Below are positions 8,991 to 17,659 of a DNA stretch of 47,367 nucleotides, one piece after another. The translations under genes and the position numbers were made by a program. Position 1 is the stretch's first letter; every line of letters starts with the position of its first letter. The DNA is from Deltaproteobacteria bacterium. GTDB lineage: Bacteria > Myxococcota_A > UBA796 > UBA9615. Location of the stretch: assembly GCA_002724675.1 (NCBI GenBank), contig PBPL01000021.1, positions 1 through 47,367 on the forward strand, given 5' to 3'. Below the pieces are notes generated by a model. The model was not told where the DNA came from. It was given only the letters and a program-made list of their open reading frames with translations, and searched no databases.

Positions 8991-9067
8991 TGGCGCTCCC
9001 GGCAGGATTCGAACCTGCGGCCCTTCGCTTAGGAGGCGAATGCTCTATCCTGCTGAGCTACGGGAGC
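8991..9067 (-). tRNA. tRNA-Arg, anticodon CCT, CCA encoded
   Basis: Reading leftward from 9067: acceptor stem GCTCCCG pairs with CGGGAGC. The anticodon stem TTCGC/GCGAA encloses CTCCTAA, giving anticodon CCT for codon AGG. The T-arm GCAGG-TTCGAAT-CCTGC is perfect. Discriminator G is followed by an encoded CCA. It reads AGG codons as arginine and lies 40 bp upstream of the LD-carboxypeptidase gene on the same strand. Confidence 0.97.
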
Positions 9068-9155
9068 AGTTTGCGTCTTTTGGGGGCGGCAAAGCCTCGC
9101 GCAGGTGCGCCTCTTTTGCAAGGCCCAGACACAACCAAGGGGACTGTCTTGTACC

Positions 9156-9184
9156 TTGACCCCCCTGAGGTCAGGTGCTAGCTG
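9156..9184 (+). promoter_or_regulatory. candidate promoter for the beta-propeller-like lipoprotein
   Basis: TTGACC, 17 bases, TAGCTG, located 58 bp before the ATG at 9242. The -10 hexamer resembles that of the stronger candidate at 27165 (TAGCTT). Hexamer match only. Confidence 0.3.
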
Positions 9185-9241
9185 TCTGGGCAGGCCGATT
9201 GGATGCCAGAAGGGCCTGGCGACCAGCCTGACGAGGTCTCG

Positions 9242-10432
9242 ATGTACCGCAATCCACCTCTAGTTCGCGCCTTCTGGCCCCTCTTCTACACAGCACTGTT
9301 CGTAGGAGCGGCAGGCTGTGGCTGCGAGGAAGATCCGGGTCTCGACCCGCTGGAGCCAGACCCAGTAGTCGACGCGTCCTGGAACCGAGGCTTCTACTTG
9401 GACATGGCCCTCGACGGAGAGGGCGACCCCTGGCTCGCGTACCAGGACCGCGACACCACGGCGCTCAACATTGCCCACGGCACAGGCGATCCCGTGGAGT
9501 TCACCCACTGGGCAGTGGATGGACATGGAGCAGCGGAGGGCGGAATGTTGGTGGGCGCCTTTGATGGTGGCTATTACGCATCGGTGGCGGTGAGCCCTGA
9601 AGGATCGGTTCACGCAACGCACTGGAGCCGGGACAATGACGGTCAACTTCGCCATGCGGTGCGGCAAGGGGACAGCTGGACCACGACCGTTGTGGACTAC
9701 GGCGGAGTAGGACAGTTCACCTCGCTGGGCCTCCGCAATGGTGAGCCCATCGTTGCCTACTACAACTACGATGATCGAGCGCTCAAGGTGGCATGGAAGA
9801 GCGAGCAGACCTGGTCCAACGAGACTGTGGATGCGGGCGAGTTGACTCAGGACGGCATTGACGATGGCGCCACACTCGCTGATGTGGGCCGCTACGCCGA
9901 CCTCCTGGTCACGGCAGACGGGACTACCTACATCGCCTACTTCGACCACGCCAACGGGAACCTCAAGGTGGCAGTGGGCGGCCCGGGCAATTGGACCGTC
10001 GACACCTGGTATGGAGAGGGCACTGGCCGCGCTGGAGCTTGGCCTAACCTGAGCGAAGCAGGCGGCGCTGTCCACGTGGCCTTCCAGGACGAGACCGCCT
10101 CTGCTGTCCTGTTTGGGCAGTGGACAGGTGCCGAGCTGGCACCTGCCGCAGGAAGCACCACCGGCCTCACCGTCGCGGCTCGCCAGTTCGTAGGTCCCGA
10201 CCCAGCCACCGCCTGGGTGTCGGGCTCGCCGGTCATCATGTATCACGACGGCGTCGAAAACGACGCCCTGTTAGCCACCATGGGGCCTGAGGGATGGACC
10301 TCTACGATCTTCGCGGCCGATGGCGCCGTGGGCTTCCACAACCAAATGGCTGCGGACGACTCAGGCAACGTAAACTGGGCTTGTTTCAACCACAGCACAA
10401 CCGACATCAGCTTCCAGCGATTCACCCCTTGA
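9242..10432 (+). CDS. lipoprotein with repeated beta-propeller-like blades
   Basis: 396 residues from the ATG at 9242 (GACGAGG upstream). A signal sequence with hydrophobic core LFYTALFVG ends in the lipobox AAGC, so the mature protein would be lipid-anchored at Cys. The body contains recurring blade-like units of about 45-50 residues, each ending in patterns such as YQDRD, YYNYDDRALKVAW, YFDHANGNLKVAV and FQDETASAVLF. These are typical of bacterial outer-surface beta-propellers of unknown ligand. No enzymatic motif is visible. It is followed 72 bp later by the thrombospondin type 3 repeat gene. Confidence 0.75.
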   Translation: MYRNPPLVRAFWPLFYTALFVGAAGCGCEEDPGLDPLEPDPVVDASWNRGFYLDMALDGEGDPWLAYQDRDTTALNIAHGTGDPVEFTHWAVDGHGAAEGGMLVGAFDGGYYASVAVSPEGSVHATHWSRDNDGQLRHAVRQGDSWTTTVVDYGGVGQFTSLGLRNGEPIVAYYNYDDRALKVAWKSEQTWSNETVDAGELTQDGIDDGATLADVGRYADLLVTADGTTYIAYFDHANGNLKVAVGGPGNWTVDTWYGEGTGRAGAWPNLSEAGGAVHVAFQDETASAVLFGQWTGAELAPAAGSTTGLTVAARQFVGPDPATAWVSGSPVIMYHDGVENDALLATMGPEGWTSTIFAADGAVGFHNQMAADDSGNVNWACFNHSTTDISFQRFTP

Positions 10433-10504
10433 TGGTGGTTCTGCCCGGTGCCCAGTCTCCTCGCTCCCCAGACCAGGACGGTAGCTAGAGAGGGGGGCAG
10501 CCCC

Positions 10505-11062
10505 GTGGTCTCCATGACCCGCTGGGCAATCGCTGTCGCCATCCTGACGGCCCTGTTGCTACCGGCACATGCGCTGTCCGGCGAAGGTTCTGGAGTCGAG
10601 AACGACCGCCTGGCTAGCCGCTACGGTCCGAAGGTACGCAAGACCCGTGCTCAGGCACTAAAGCAAGACTTGGACAATGACGGAGTGCCGGACAAGTTCG
10701 ACGAGTGCCCCGGGCAGAAGGAAGACCTCGACGACTACGAAGACCAGGATGGCTGCCCCGAGCTGGACAACGACGAGGATCGGATCCCCGACGTCTATGA
10801 CACCTGTCCATTAGAGGCTGAGGACATCGATGGCTTTGAGGACGCCGATGGCTGTCCGGACCCAGACAACGATGGAGACGGGATCCTCGACGTCCTGGAC
10901 GGCTGCCCCAACCTACCCGAAGACTTCGATGGCTTCGAGGATCTCGGGGGCTGCCCCGACCCAGACAACGATCGAGACGGTATCCGCGACGATGAAGACA
11001 CATGCCCGGATCGACCCGAGCGCTGGAACCGCTATCGAGACCGCGACGGCTGCCCCGACTGA
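10505..11062 (+). CDS. exported thrombospondin type 3 (calcium-binding) repeat protein
   Basis: About 185 residues. GTG at 10505 has AGAGAGGGGG upstream; ATG 10514 is the alternative start. An N-terminal signal peptide with core AIAVAILTALLLP ends near AHA, a signal peptidase I site. The remainder is made of Asp-rich repeats such as DNDGVPDKFDECP, DNDEDRIPDVYDTCP, DNDGDGILDVLDGCP and DNDRDGIRDDEDTCP, alternating with DGFEDADGCPD-type units. These are thrombospondin type 3 repeats that bind calcium, commonly placed before an OmpA domain. Here no OmpA-like domain follows; the protein ends in DGCPD. Probably a short periplasmic or surface protein. Confidence 0.8.
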   Translation: MVSMTRWAIAVAILTALLLPAHALSGEGSGVENDRLASRYGPKVRKTRAQALKQDLDNDGVPDKFDECPGQKEDLDDYEDQDGCPELDNDEDRIPDVYDTCPLEAEDIDGFEDADGCPDPDNDGDGILDVLDGCPNLPEDFDGFEDLGGCPDPDNDRDGIRDDEDTCPDRPERWNRYRDRDGCPD

Positions 11063-11071
11063 GCTGCGGGA

Positions 11072-13108
11072 TCAGAGAGCGTCTGTCGTCTTGTCGTAGA
11101 TCACGCTCTCTTCAGGTCCGTACTTGACCTCGCGGACCTCGCAGGCACCTTCCGCAGGCTCGCACCAGCAATCCCGCTTGGTCTTCCAGACACCGTACTT
11201 CTTCCCCTCACGATACGTGCCTTCAGAGCACACCTCAGACCGATTTCGGGAAGTCCAGGTGCCGCGGGTTGCCATTCCCGACGGATCGCAGGTGTAGTAG
11301 CGCGCCCTCGGGCGGCTCTGCCACTCGCCGTGTAGCTTGCCGTCTCGGTAACTCCCCTTCTCAATCCACCAGTCACACTGGCCGTCGTATTTCACATAGG
11401 CGCCCGTCTTGCGGCCCTCGACGTAGATCTGGGTGCTGGCCAGTGTGCTGCTAGGAATCGCCGGATCCACGGGCACCGGCATATTGTGGAACGCCCACTT
11501 GCCTGTGCGCTGGTCCGCCTTGAACTGTCCCTTCTCCTTCAGATCTCCGCTGGGGTAGTTGGCGACGTAGGCCCCCTCCTTTTTGCCCTCTTTCCACTCG
11601 ACCACGCTCTTGAGAACATCCGGCGCATGCCAGTGGGAGAACGTCCCATCCTTCAACAACCGACCGCTCTGGTCCGTTCGACCCCACAGCAACATGCCGC
11701 GACTTACAAGAGCGCCATCATCCCTCCAGGTCTGCCACAGCAAGTGCGTATCCCCCGACACCGGCGCGATCTCTTCAGCCAGCTGCGCATTCTCAGCCCA
11801 AGCGCGCGTCCACACCAGCCGACCTCCATCGTCGTAGTCACTGGACCGGCGCTTCTCCCCCGAGTCGTACCACTGCCGGTCTCGCACCAGAATGCCTCGC
11901 TTGAAGTGCTGTTCCTCTACCCGACTCCCTGCGACCGACCACCGGTCGGCTCGCAGTCGGCGTGGATCCAGTAGATCTCGGTCAATGCGGTCCAGTTCAA
12001 CCACTCTCGGCGCATCACCAGCCCCAGGAACCACCTCGAGCGCACAGACAGTCCCGACCATCCCATCGAGCCGGTTCATCACCTCCAACTCCGAGACCTC
12101 GCCCGACGGAGACCATCCATCGATGGAAGTGACCGCATCCCCTGTCTGCAGGCCCGCGGCAGCGGCCGGCCCCGAGGGGACGACGCGGGCGATCAACAGC
12201 CGCTCTCCCACCTGAACCTCAAGACCCACCGAGCCCGCATGGTCCGACGGAGCCACCGTTGCAGGCACCGACTCGTCGTAGACCAGCTGGCGCATCTTCG
12301 CGCCAGAGCCATCGAACTCGGCGTAGTCCATCACCCGCCCGGCTTCGCCGTAGGAGCGGGCCACGCGGACTGCACCGGTGTCGTAGTAGTCGTTCCGTTC
12401 GGTGGGATAGCCAAGCACAAACTCGGTTTGGTTGAGGAGAACTCCCGCCTCGCTCCAGCGCTTTATGCGGCCCTTGGGGCCATGGACCCCTTCCTCCTCG
12501 TAGATCATCGTGCCGGTGTCCGCCCAGCGCTGCCTGAGTGTCTGGACGCCATCCACCCAGGTCGCATACTCCACCTTAGTGCCGCTCTCGGACCACCGTG
12601 TCTCACGAACTCGCAGGCCTTGCTCGTACTCTTCTTCGTGCAGAACTGCGCCGCTCTCTGCACGCTGCCTGTGGGTTCCCACGGGGACTCCGTCCTCGAA
12701 TGGGCGAACGAGCTTCTCGACACCGTTGGGATACCACTCGGTCCATGTGCCCCAGTGCTTGTCGTTGCGGAACGAACCGGAGGTTGAGCGACTGCCATCG
12801 GCATGCCAACTCTCAAATCGCCCGTGCTTCAACCCGTCCTTGAACTCGCCCTTGTCGGCGATGCGCCCATCGGCGTACCTTCGTCTGAATGGTCCGTGTG
12901 CCGTCCCATCGGACAACTCACATCGGAAGCCGCCATCGTCGAGCGTGACCTTGGTCGCCTGATCGGGACACCGGGTGATGTAGTCCGAGAGCTGTCCACC
13001 ACAGCCGCGGATGCCCAGCACGAGCACCACTCCCACCAGGGCAAGGATCAGCACTGCCGGAAGACGGGATGGCCCCGATCCTCCGTTCTCAACGGCCTCT
13101 TCAGTCAT
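11072..13108 (-). CDS. membrane-anchored MORN/YwqK-type repeat protein with internal PDZ domain
   Basis: 678 residues, ATG preceded by GGGAG. One transmembrane helix (about residues 17-33, VLILALVGVVLVLGIRG) follows a short cytoplasmic tail. The outside part has many repeats such as HGPFRRRYADG, HGRFESWHADG, WGTWTEWYPNG, EGAYVANYPSG and HGEWQSRPR. This is the MORN-2-like, YwqK type. A PDZ domain interrupts them near residues 295-370 (VGERLLIARVVPSGPAAAAGLQTGD). A Cys-rich stretch (CWCEPAEGAC) is near the C-terminus. YwqK repeats are seen in surface and toxin-antitoxin-like proteins; no catalytic residues are visible. Function unknown. Confidence 0.7.
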   Translation of the reverse strand: MTEEAVENGGSGPSRLPAVLILALVGVVLVLGIRGCGGQLSDYITRCPDQATKVTLDDGGFRCELSDGTAHGPFRRRYADGRIADKGEFKDGLKHGRFESWHADGSRSTSGSFRNDKHWGTWTEWYPNGVEKLVRPFEDGVPVGTHRQRAESGAVLHEEEYEQGLRVRETRWSESGTKVEYATWVDGVQTLRQRWADTGTMIYEEEGVHGPKGRIKRWSEAGVLLNQTEFVLGYPTERNDYYDTGAVRVARSYGEAGRVMDYAEFDGSGAKMRQLVYDESVPATVAPSDHAGSVGLEVQVGERLLIARVVPSGPAAAAGLQTGDAVTSIDGWSPSGEVSELEVMNRLDGMVGTVCALEVVPGAGDAPRVVELDRIDRDLLDPRRLRADRWSVAGSRVEEQHFKRGILVRDRQWYDSGEKRRSSDYDDGGRLVWTRAWAENAQLAEEIAPVSGDTHLLWQTWRDDGALVSRGMLLWGRTDQSGRLLKDGTFSHWHAPDVLKSVVEWKEGKKEGAYVANYPSGDLKEKGQFKADQRTGKWAFHNMPVPVDPAIPSSTLASTQIYVEGRKTGAYVKYDGQCDWWIEKGSYRDGKLHGEWQSRPRARYYTCDPSGMATRGTWTSRNRSEVCSEGTYREGKKYGVWKTKRDCWCEPAEGACEVREVKYGPEESVIYDKTTDAL

Positions 13109-13213
13109 CGGAAGCTCCCACCGCGCGCCCCCGCTCTCGGACTTCCGGGAGCTCCTAACGCAGCGCTCAATCTATCAGAGCCGGGACGCAGAGGCCCAAC
13201 CCACCCGCTAGGC

Positions 13214-15289
13214 TCAACCCGAACCGCAGGTATTCAAAGCCTGGTTCATCTTGGTGAGAAAACGATCCGCCGGCTCGAAACCGGTGAGCGTAAGTTCATC
13301 CACCACCGACCCGTCAGGACAGATGAAGTAGACCGCCGGAAGTCCACGAAAGCCATAGCGGTCCTTCAAGGCCTCGAACTCGGGAGTGCTGCGGGTGCCA
13401 TCGATCATCACGGGGACAAACTCCGCGGCACAGTCCATCACGGCAGGATCCGTGTACGTAAAGTGTTCGAGTTCTTTGCAGGCTGCACACCAGTCAGCTG
13501 TGAAGTCCAGAATGACCGGCTTGCTTTCGGCCTGCGCTCGCACCAGACCGTCCTCGTGGCTCCCAGACCAGACCATGCCGGCCTCAGCCTCCCCGCCCCG
13601 CAGCGTCCAGAGCCCACCCGCCAACAAGCACACACCGAGCAACAAACGGATGGGCTTACCGGAAGCAAACAGTCGCACGTTGGCGTCGCCTCCCGCCAAC
13701 GAGACACTCGAGCCCGCCGCAACACCCGCACCCAGCACAATGGTGAACACCCACAGACCAGTGACTACGGAGCTAGCCAAGCCCGGCACTTCGCCCTTGC
13801 CATAGGCAACAGTCACAGCTTGGTCGATGTAATAGACGGCGACGGCAACCAAGACGGCTCCGAACACTTTCTTGACCGTGACCATCCAGGGGCCCGAGCG
13901 GGGCATGGACGCCAGCGTGCCAGCGAATGTGCCGATGACGAGAAACAACATGCCCAGACCCAGGGAGTAGGCCAGCATCACGAGGAAGCCTGGCAGGAGG
14001 CTATGGGGAAAGGACTCGGCAATCCAGAGCAACAGAAACGCAACGATGGGCCCCGTGCATGGCGCCGCGACAATCCCGGCCACGATGCCCACCACGAACG
14101 CACCGAGGCTCCCCTCGCCTCCCGCCTGGGAGGCGCGCGTCGTCACTCCGGTGGGCAACGCGAATTCATAGGCGCCAAACATGGCGGCCGCGAGGGCGAC
14201 CATGACCAGAGCAACGCCAGCCAGCACCCGCCAGTCCTGAAGGGCCTCCCCAAACATCCCACCAGTCTTGGCAGCGAACAAGCCGAGGACGGTATAGGTG
14301 GCGCAGATCCCCGCCACGTACACCACCGTCAGGTAGAAACACTTGAGCCGACCCTGGTCGGCGGATGCGCCAATCACGCTGACGGTGATGGGAATCATCG
14401 GATAGACGCACGGCGTAAATGAAGAGGCTATCCCTCCCAGGAACACAATAAAGAGGACAGTCAGGAACGATCCAGAACGAAGCAAAGAGAGTCCACTCAG
14501 CGCCTCCTGTCCTTCGCCATCCTTACCACCCATGGCGACCGCCTCACTGAGTGACCCGAGGATGCGGTCAATCAACCCACCAGCCCCAGCCCCCTTGCTC
14601 CCGGCGACCCCGGAGCACGCGCTACTGGCAGCATCGGCAGAGCCCAAGGGACGCTGACTTATGGGAGCGGACCCGGCCGACTCTGCTCCGCTAGGAGCCG
14701 CCTCCGAGCCCGAGGCAGTTTCGCCCCCACCTTCGCCACCAGTCGCTCCAGCAACACCCGAACCCACAGGCGCAGAGGTGGCCCCTTCGACGCTCGGCAC
14801 CGTGGCGCCCCCAGCGACCGTCAGGGCAAAGACCAGCTGCTCACGGGCTGGAAAGAGACAGTAGTTCTTGGGGATGTTGCAGCCCTGCCACTTCGCCTCC
14901 ACGCCCACCTGACGAGCTCCCGGAGCAGCGTCCGCGGGGACCGCAACCGGCACGGTCACCTGGAAGTTCTCGAGGAACACCTCCCGTTCCATCTCACTGA
15001 CCTTGTCGAACTTCACCTTCCCCGGCGGAAACTGGGCCTCTTGAGCTGATAAGCCCGCCGCATTCACGACCTCTACCGAAGACATGTCCCGATAGATGAA
15101 GTGGTCCTTGAGCACCTGATATTCGACAACCAAGTCCACAACGGAGCCCGGCGCGACGGGACTCGAGGGAGCCTTCGCAACCACAGCGAACGGATTGTCG
15201 GCATCGAGCGCTGGAGCGAGCCCCGGGATCAATGCCGCTCCCAAGGTAGTGAGGAAGAGAAGCAGGACTGCTGAGGGTCTTCGGAGCAT
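13214..15289 (-). CDS. dsbD: thiol:disulfide interchange protein DsbD
   Basis: About 691 residues from ATG 15289, where MLRRPSAVLLL begins a good signal peptide; TTG 15355 and ATG 15313 are longer options. The periplasmic alpha domain carries the Cys pair of WQGCNIPKNYC (about 137 and 144). A Gly/Ser/Ala-rich linker leads to a multi-helix transmembrane domain with SFTPCVYPMIP and VAAPCTGPIVAF, whose cysteines carry electrons across the membrane. The C-terminal thioredoxin-like domain has CAAC near 601-604. DsbD passes reducing power from cytoplasmic thioredoxin to periplasmic partners and cytochrome c maturation. All three domains and redox cysteines are present. Confidence 0.95.
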   Translation of the reverse strand: MLRRPSAVLLLFLTTLGAALIPGLAPALDADNPFAVVAKAPSSPVAPGSVVDLVVEYQVLKDHFIYRDMSSVEVVNAAGLSAQEAQFPPGKVKFDKVSEMEREVFLENFQVTVPVAVPADAAPGARQVGVEAKWQGCNIPKNYCLFPAREQLVFALTVAGGATVPSVEGATSAPVGSGVAGATGGEGGGETASGSEAAPSGAESAGSAPISQRPLGSADAASSACSGVAGSKGAGAGGLIDRILGSLSEAVAMGGKDGEGQEALSGLSLLRSGSFLTVLFIVFLGGIASSFTPCVYPMIPITVSVIGASADQGRLKCFYLTVVYVAGICATYTVLGLFAAKTGGMFGEALQDWRVLAGVALVMVALAAAMFGAYEFALPTGVTTRASQAGGEGSLGAFVVGIVAGIVAAPCTGPIVAFLLLWIAESFPHSLLPGFLVMLAYSLGLGMLFLVIGTFAGTLASMPRSGPWMVTVKKVFGAVLVAVAVYYIDQAVTVAYGKGEVPGLASSVVTGLWVFTIVLGAGVAAGSSVSLAGGDANVRLFASGKPIRLLLGVCLLAGGLWTLRGGEAEAGMVWSGSHEDGLVRAQAESKPVILDFTADWCAACKELEHFTYTDPAVMDCAAEFVPVMIDGTRSTPEFEALKDRYGFRGLPAVYFICPDGSVVDELTLTGFEPADRFLTKMNQALNTCGSG

Positions 15290-15439
15290 GAGATCTCGGG
15301 GAGTGGATGTCATCAGCGGCGCGCTGAGTGGCGAAAGGGTACCGGGATTCCGCAAAAGGAGCGTCGAATATTCGTAGTGTATCCAGCGATACCGGGCAAG
15401 GGCTTGCGAACAACAGCCCCCCTTCTATCCTCTGCCGCC

Positions 15440-16129
15440 ATGGACGTAGCGATCCTCATCCCGGCCCTCAACGAGGAGGCCTGCCTTCCCGGTGTCCTGG
15501 CTGCAATACCGGAGAGCCTCAGCGCACGCGTCATCGTCGTGGACAACGGCTCGACAGACGCGACGTCCGAAGTCGCGTTGGCTGCTGGGGCCGTGGTCCT
15601 GAGGGAACCAAGCCGCGGCTACGGTTCGGCTTGCATGCGAGGGATCTCGTGGCTTCGAGAGCAAAGCTCAGCTCCCGACGCGCTGGTCATCCTCGATGCC
15701 GACCATGCCGACGACCCGGCGGGTATTCCCGCCCTCGTAGCGCTCCTGACCAACGAAGCAGCAGATCTAGTCTTGACCACCCGAACCCAGGGCACGGCGG
15801 AGCCTGGATCGCTGAGCGCCATTCAATACTGGGGGAACCGCCTCCAGACCGCAGCAATCAACCGACGCTTTGGCCTCAGCCTGACCGACATGGGTCCACT
15901 CCGAGCCATCGCCTGGGGCCCCCTCCTCACCTTGTCCATGGAGGACGAGACTTGGGGCTGGAACGTGGAGATGGCCTGCAAGGCTGCAAGAGCGGGTCTG
16001 CGGATTGTGGAGGTCCCGGTGCCGTATCGATGCAGACCCCACGGCGAGAGCAAGATAAGTGGCTCGGTGCGCGGAGCGGTTCGTGCGGGAGGCCGGATCC
16101 TCTGGGCCCTGTGGCGCTACGCGCGCTAA
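15440..16129 (+). CDS. glycosyltransferase family 2 (polyprenyl-phosphate mannosyl/glucosyltransferase-like)
   Basis: 229 residues from ATG 15440, giving the canonical GT-A start MDVAILIPALNEE; an upstream ATG at 15377 would add 21 unlikely residues. VVDNGSTD binds the nucleotide sugar, LDADHADDP holds the metal-binding DxD region, and the C-terminal HGESKISGSVRG is typical of the dolichyl-phosphate-mannose-synthase-like branch. No transmembrane segment follows, so it is a soluble or peripheral enzyme. TTGCGA, 16 bases, TATCCT lies directly upstream and would give an almost leaderless message. The sugar and acceptor are unknown. Confidence 0.87.
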   Translation: MDVAILIPALNEEACLPGVLAAIPESLSARVIVVDNGSTDATSEVALAAGAVVLREPSRGYGSACMRGISWLREQSSAPDALVILDADHADDPAGIPALVALLTNEAADLVLTTRTQGTAEPGSLSAIQYWGNRLQTAAINRRFGLSLTDMGPLRAIAWGPLLTLSMEDETWGWNVEMACKAARAGLRIVEVPVPYRCRPHGESKISGSVRGAVRAGGRILWALWRYAR

Positions 16130-16194
16130 GGGCAGGATCAACGAGCCGCAAACAGGTACCATCCCCTCCCCCTCCCCTGGAGCCGAGATCCGCC

Positions 16195-17637
16195 ATGCCC
16201 CGTGGAATTCCCGAGTCTGTTCGCACCATCCACCTGATGGGAATCTGTGGCACCGGCATGGGAGCCTTTGCGGGGCTGCTCAAGGCGGCTGGCTATGAGG
16301 TGACGGGCTCGGACTCGGGGGTCTACCCCCCCATGTCCGATCAGCTGGAGGCGGCCGGCATCCCGTTGATGGAGGGATACCGGGCCGAGAACCTCGCAGC
16401 CAAGCCAGACCTCGTCGTCGTAGGCAACGTCATTCGACGGGACAACCCCGAGGCAGAGGCGTTGCGAGCCTTGGACCTCCACTACGCCTCCTTCCCCGAG
16501 ACCCTCTCGACTCTCTTCCTTGCACACCGGCACCCGGTCGTTGTCACGGGAACCCACGGCAAGACGACGACGTGCTCGATCCTCGCCCACTGCCTCCATG
16601 CCCTGGGAACTGAGCCCGGCTTTCTCGTGGGAGGGGTCCTAGAGAACTTCGGCCGAAACTACCGAGTGGGAAACGAAGGAGCGCCTTTTGTCATCGAGGG
16701 GGACGAGTACGACACCGCCTACTTCGACAAGGTGCCCAAGTTCGTCCACTACCGACCCCAGAGCGCGATCATGACGTCGGTGGAGTTCGACCATGCGGAC
16801 ATCTATCGAGACCTAGACCACGTCAAGACCGCCTTTCGGTCCTTCGTCGACCTGCTCCCATCGGACGGCGTGCTCGTGGCCTGCGTAGACGGCGAGCACG
16901 TCCGAGCCGTGTGCTCCGAGGCCCGGTGTGCGGTCGAGGGCTACACCACCCGAGGTCATGCGGAGGCCACTTGGCAAGGAGAGGTGGTCGAGGCCAATCG
17001 GGACGGCATGGAGTTCCTCGTTCGCCGACACGGCGAGGAGGTGGGGCGATTCCAGGCCTGCTTGGTCGGGGAGCACAACCTGGCCAACCTGTGCGCCACC
17101 GTCGCCCTGCTCTCGAATCTGGGCCACAGCCCGACCGCCATTGCCGAGGCCTTGGCCAGCTATCGGGGGGTCAAGCGACGCCAGACGGTCTTCGCCGAGC
17201 CCCACGGGGTCACGCTGATTGATGACTTCGCCCACCACCCCACAGCAGTCAAGGCGACCATCGAAGCGACTCGACTTCGTTTTGGCGCGAGCCGGCGACT
17301 CTGGACGGTGTTCGAGCCACGGACAAACACCACCCGTCGGAATGTGTTCCAGGAAGACTACGGGAAGGCATTCACGAGCACCGATCTCCTGCTCGTAGCC
17401 CCAGTGCATCGCGCAGACTCGATCCCCGACGAGGAACGCTTCGATCCGTCCCAGCTAGTCCACGATGTACAAGACGGAGGCGTCGATGCCCGCTTGACCG
17501 TCGGGGTCGATGACATCATCACCCAATTGGCGGACGAGGCCCGTCCCGATGACGTCGTTCTGATCCTGTCCAACGGAGGCTTCGACGGGATCTACGAGCG
17601 CTTGCCCGCGGCCCTCCTCCAGGGTGGGCGCAGCTAG
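16195..17637 (+). CDS. mpl: UDP-N-acetylmuramate:L-alanyl-gamma-D-glutamyl-meso-diaminopimelate ligase
   Basis: 480 residues from ATG 16195, with GGAG and GAGAT upstream. The open frame extends further 5', but MPRGIPESVRTIHLMGICGTG is the normal Mpl start. Residues near 20 (ICGTGMGAFAGLLKAAG) form the UDP-binding Rossmann loop, and GTHGKTTTCSILAH near 115 is the ATP loop of Mur ligases. Mpl reattaches recycled murein tripeptide to UDP-MurNAc in the cytoplasm. Together with the LD-carboxypeptidase at 8025 it indicates a peptidoglycan recycling pathway. Length is close to E. coli Mpl. Confidence 0.95.
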   Translation: MPRGIPESVRTIHLMGICGTGMGAFAGLLKAAGYEVTGSDSGVYPPMSDQLEAAGIPLMEGYRAENLAAKPDLVVVGNVIRRDNPEAEALRALDLHYASFPETLSTLFLAHRHPVVVTGTHGKTTTCSILAHCLHALGTEPGFLVGGVLENFGRNYRVGNEGAPFVIEGDEYDTAYFDKVPKFVHYRPQSAIMTSVEFDHADIYRDLDHVKTAFRSFVDLLPSDGVLVACVDGEHVRAVCSEARCAVEGYTTRGHAEATWQGEVVEANRDGMEFLVRRHGEEVGRFQACLVGEHNLANLCATVALLSNLGHSPTAIAEALASYRGVKRRQTVFAEPHGVTLIDDFAHHPTAVKATIEATRLRFGASRRLWTVFEPRTNTTRRNVFQEDYGKAFTSTDLLLVAPVHRADSIPDEERFDPSQLVHDVQDGGVDARLTVGVDDIITQLADEARPDDVVLILSNGGFDGIYERLPAALLQGGRS

Positions 17638-17659
17638 CTCCCCGCAGCAACCAAAACCC

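Noticed and set aside
12803-14422. 539-codon open frame antisense to dsbD
   Set aside because: A shadow of the GC-rich dsbD coding strand: rich in Arg, His, Gln and Pro, no domain, no ribosome site.
15328-16194. Upstream extension of the mpl frame (289 codons)
   Set aside because: It overlaps the family 2 glycosyltransferase gene in another frame and is not protein-like; Mpl begins at 16195.
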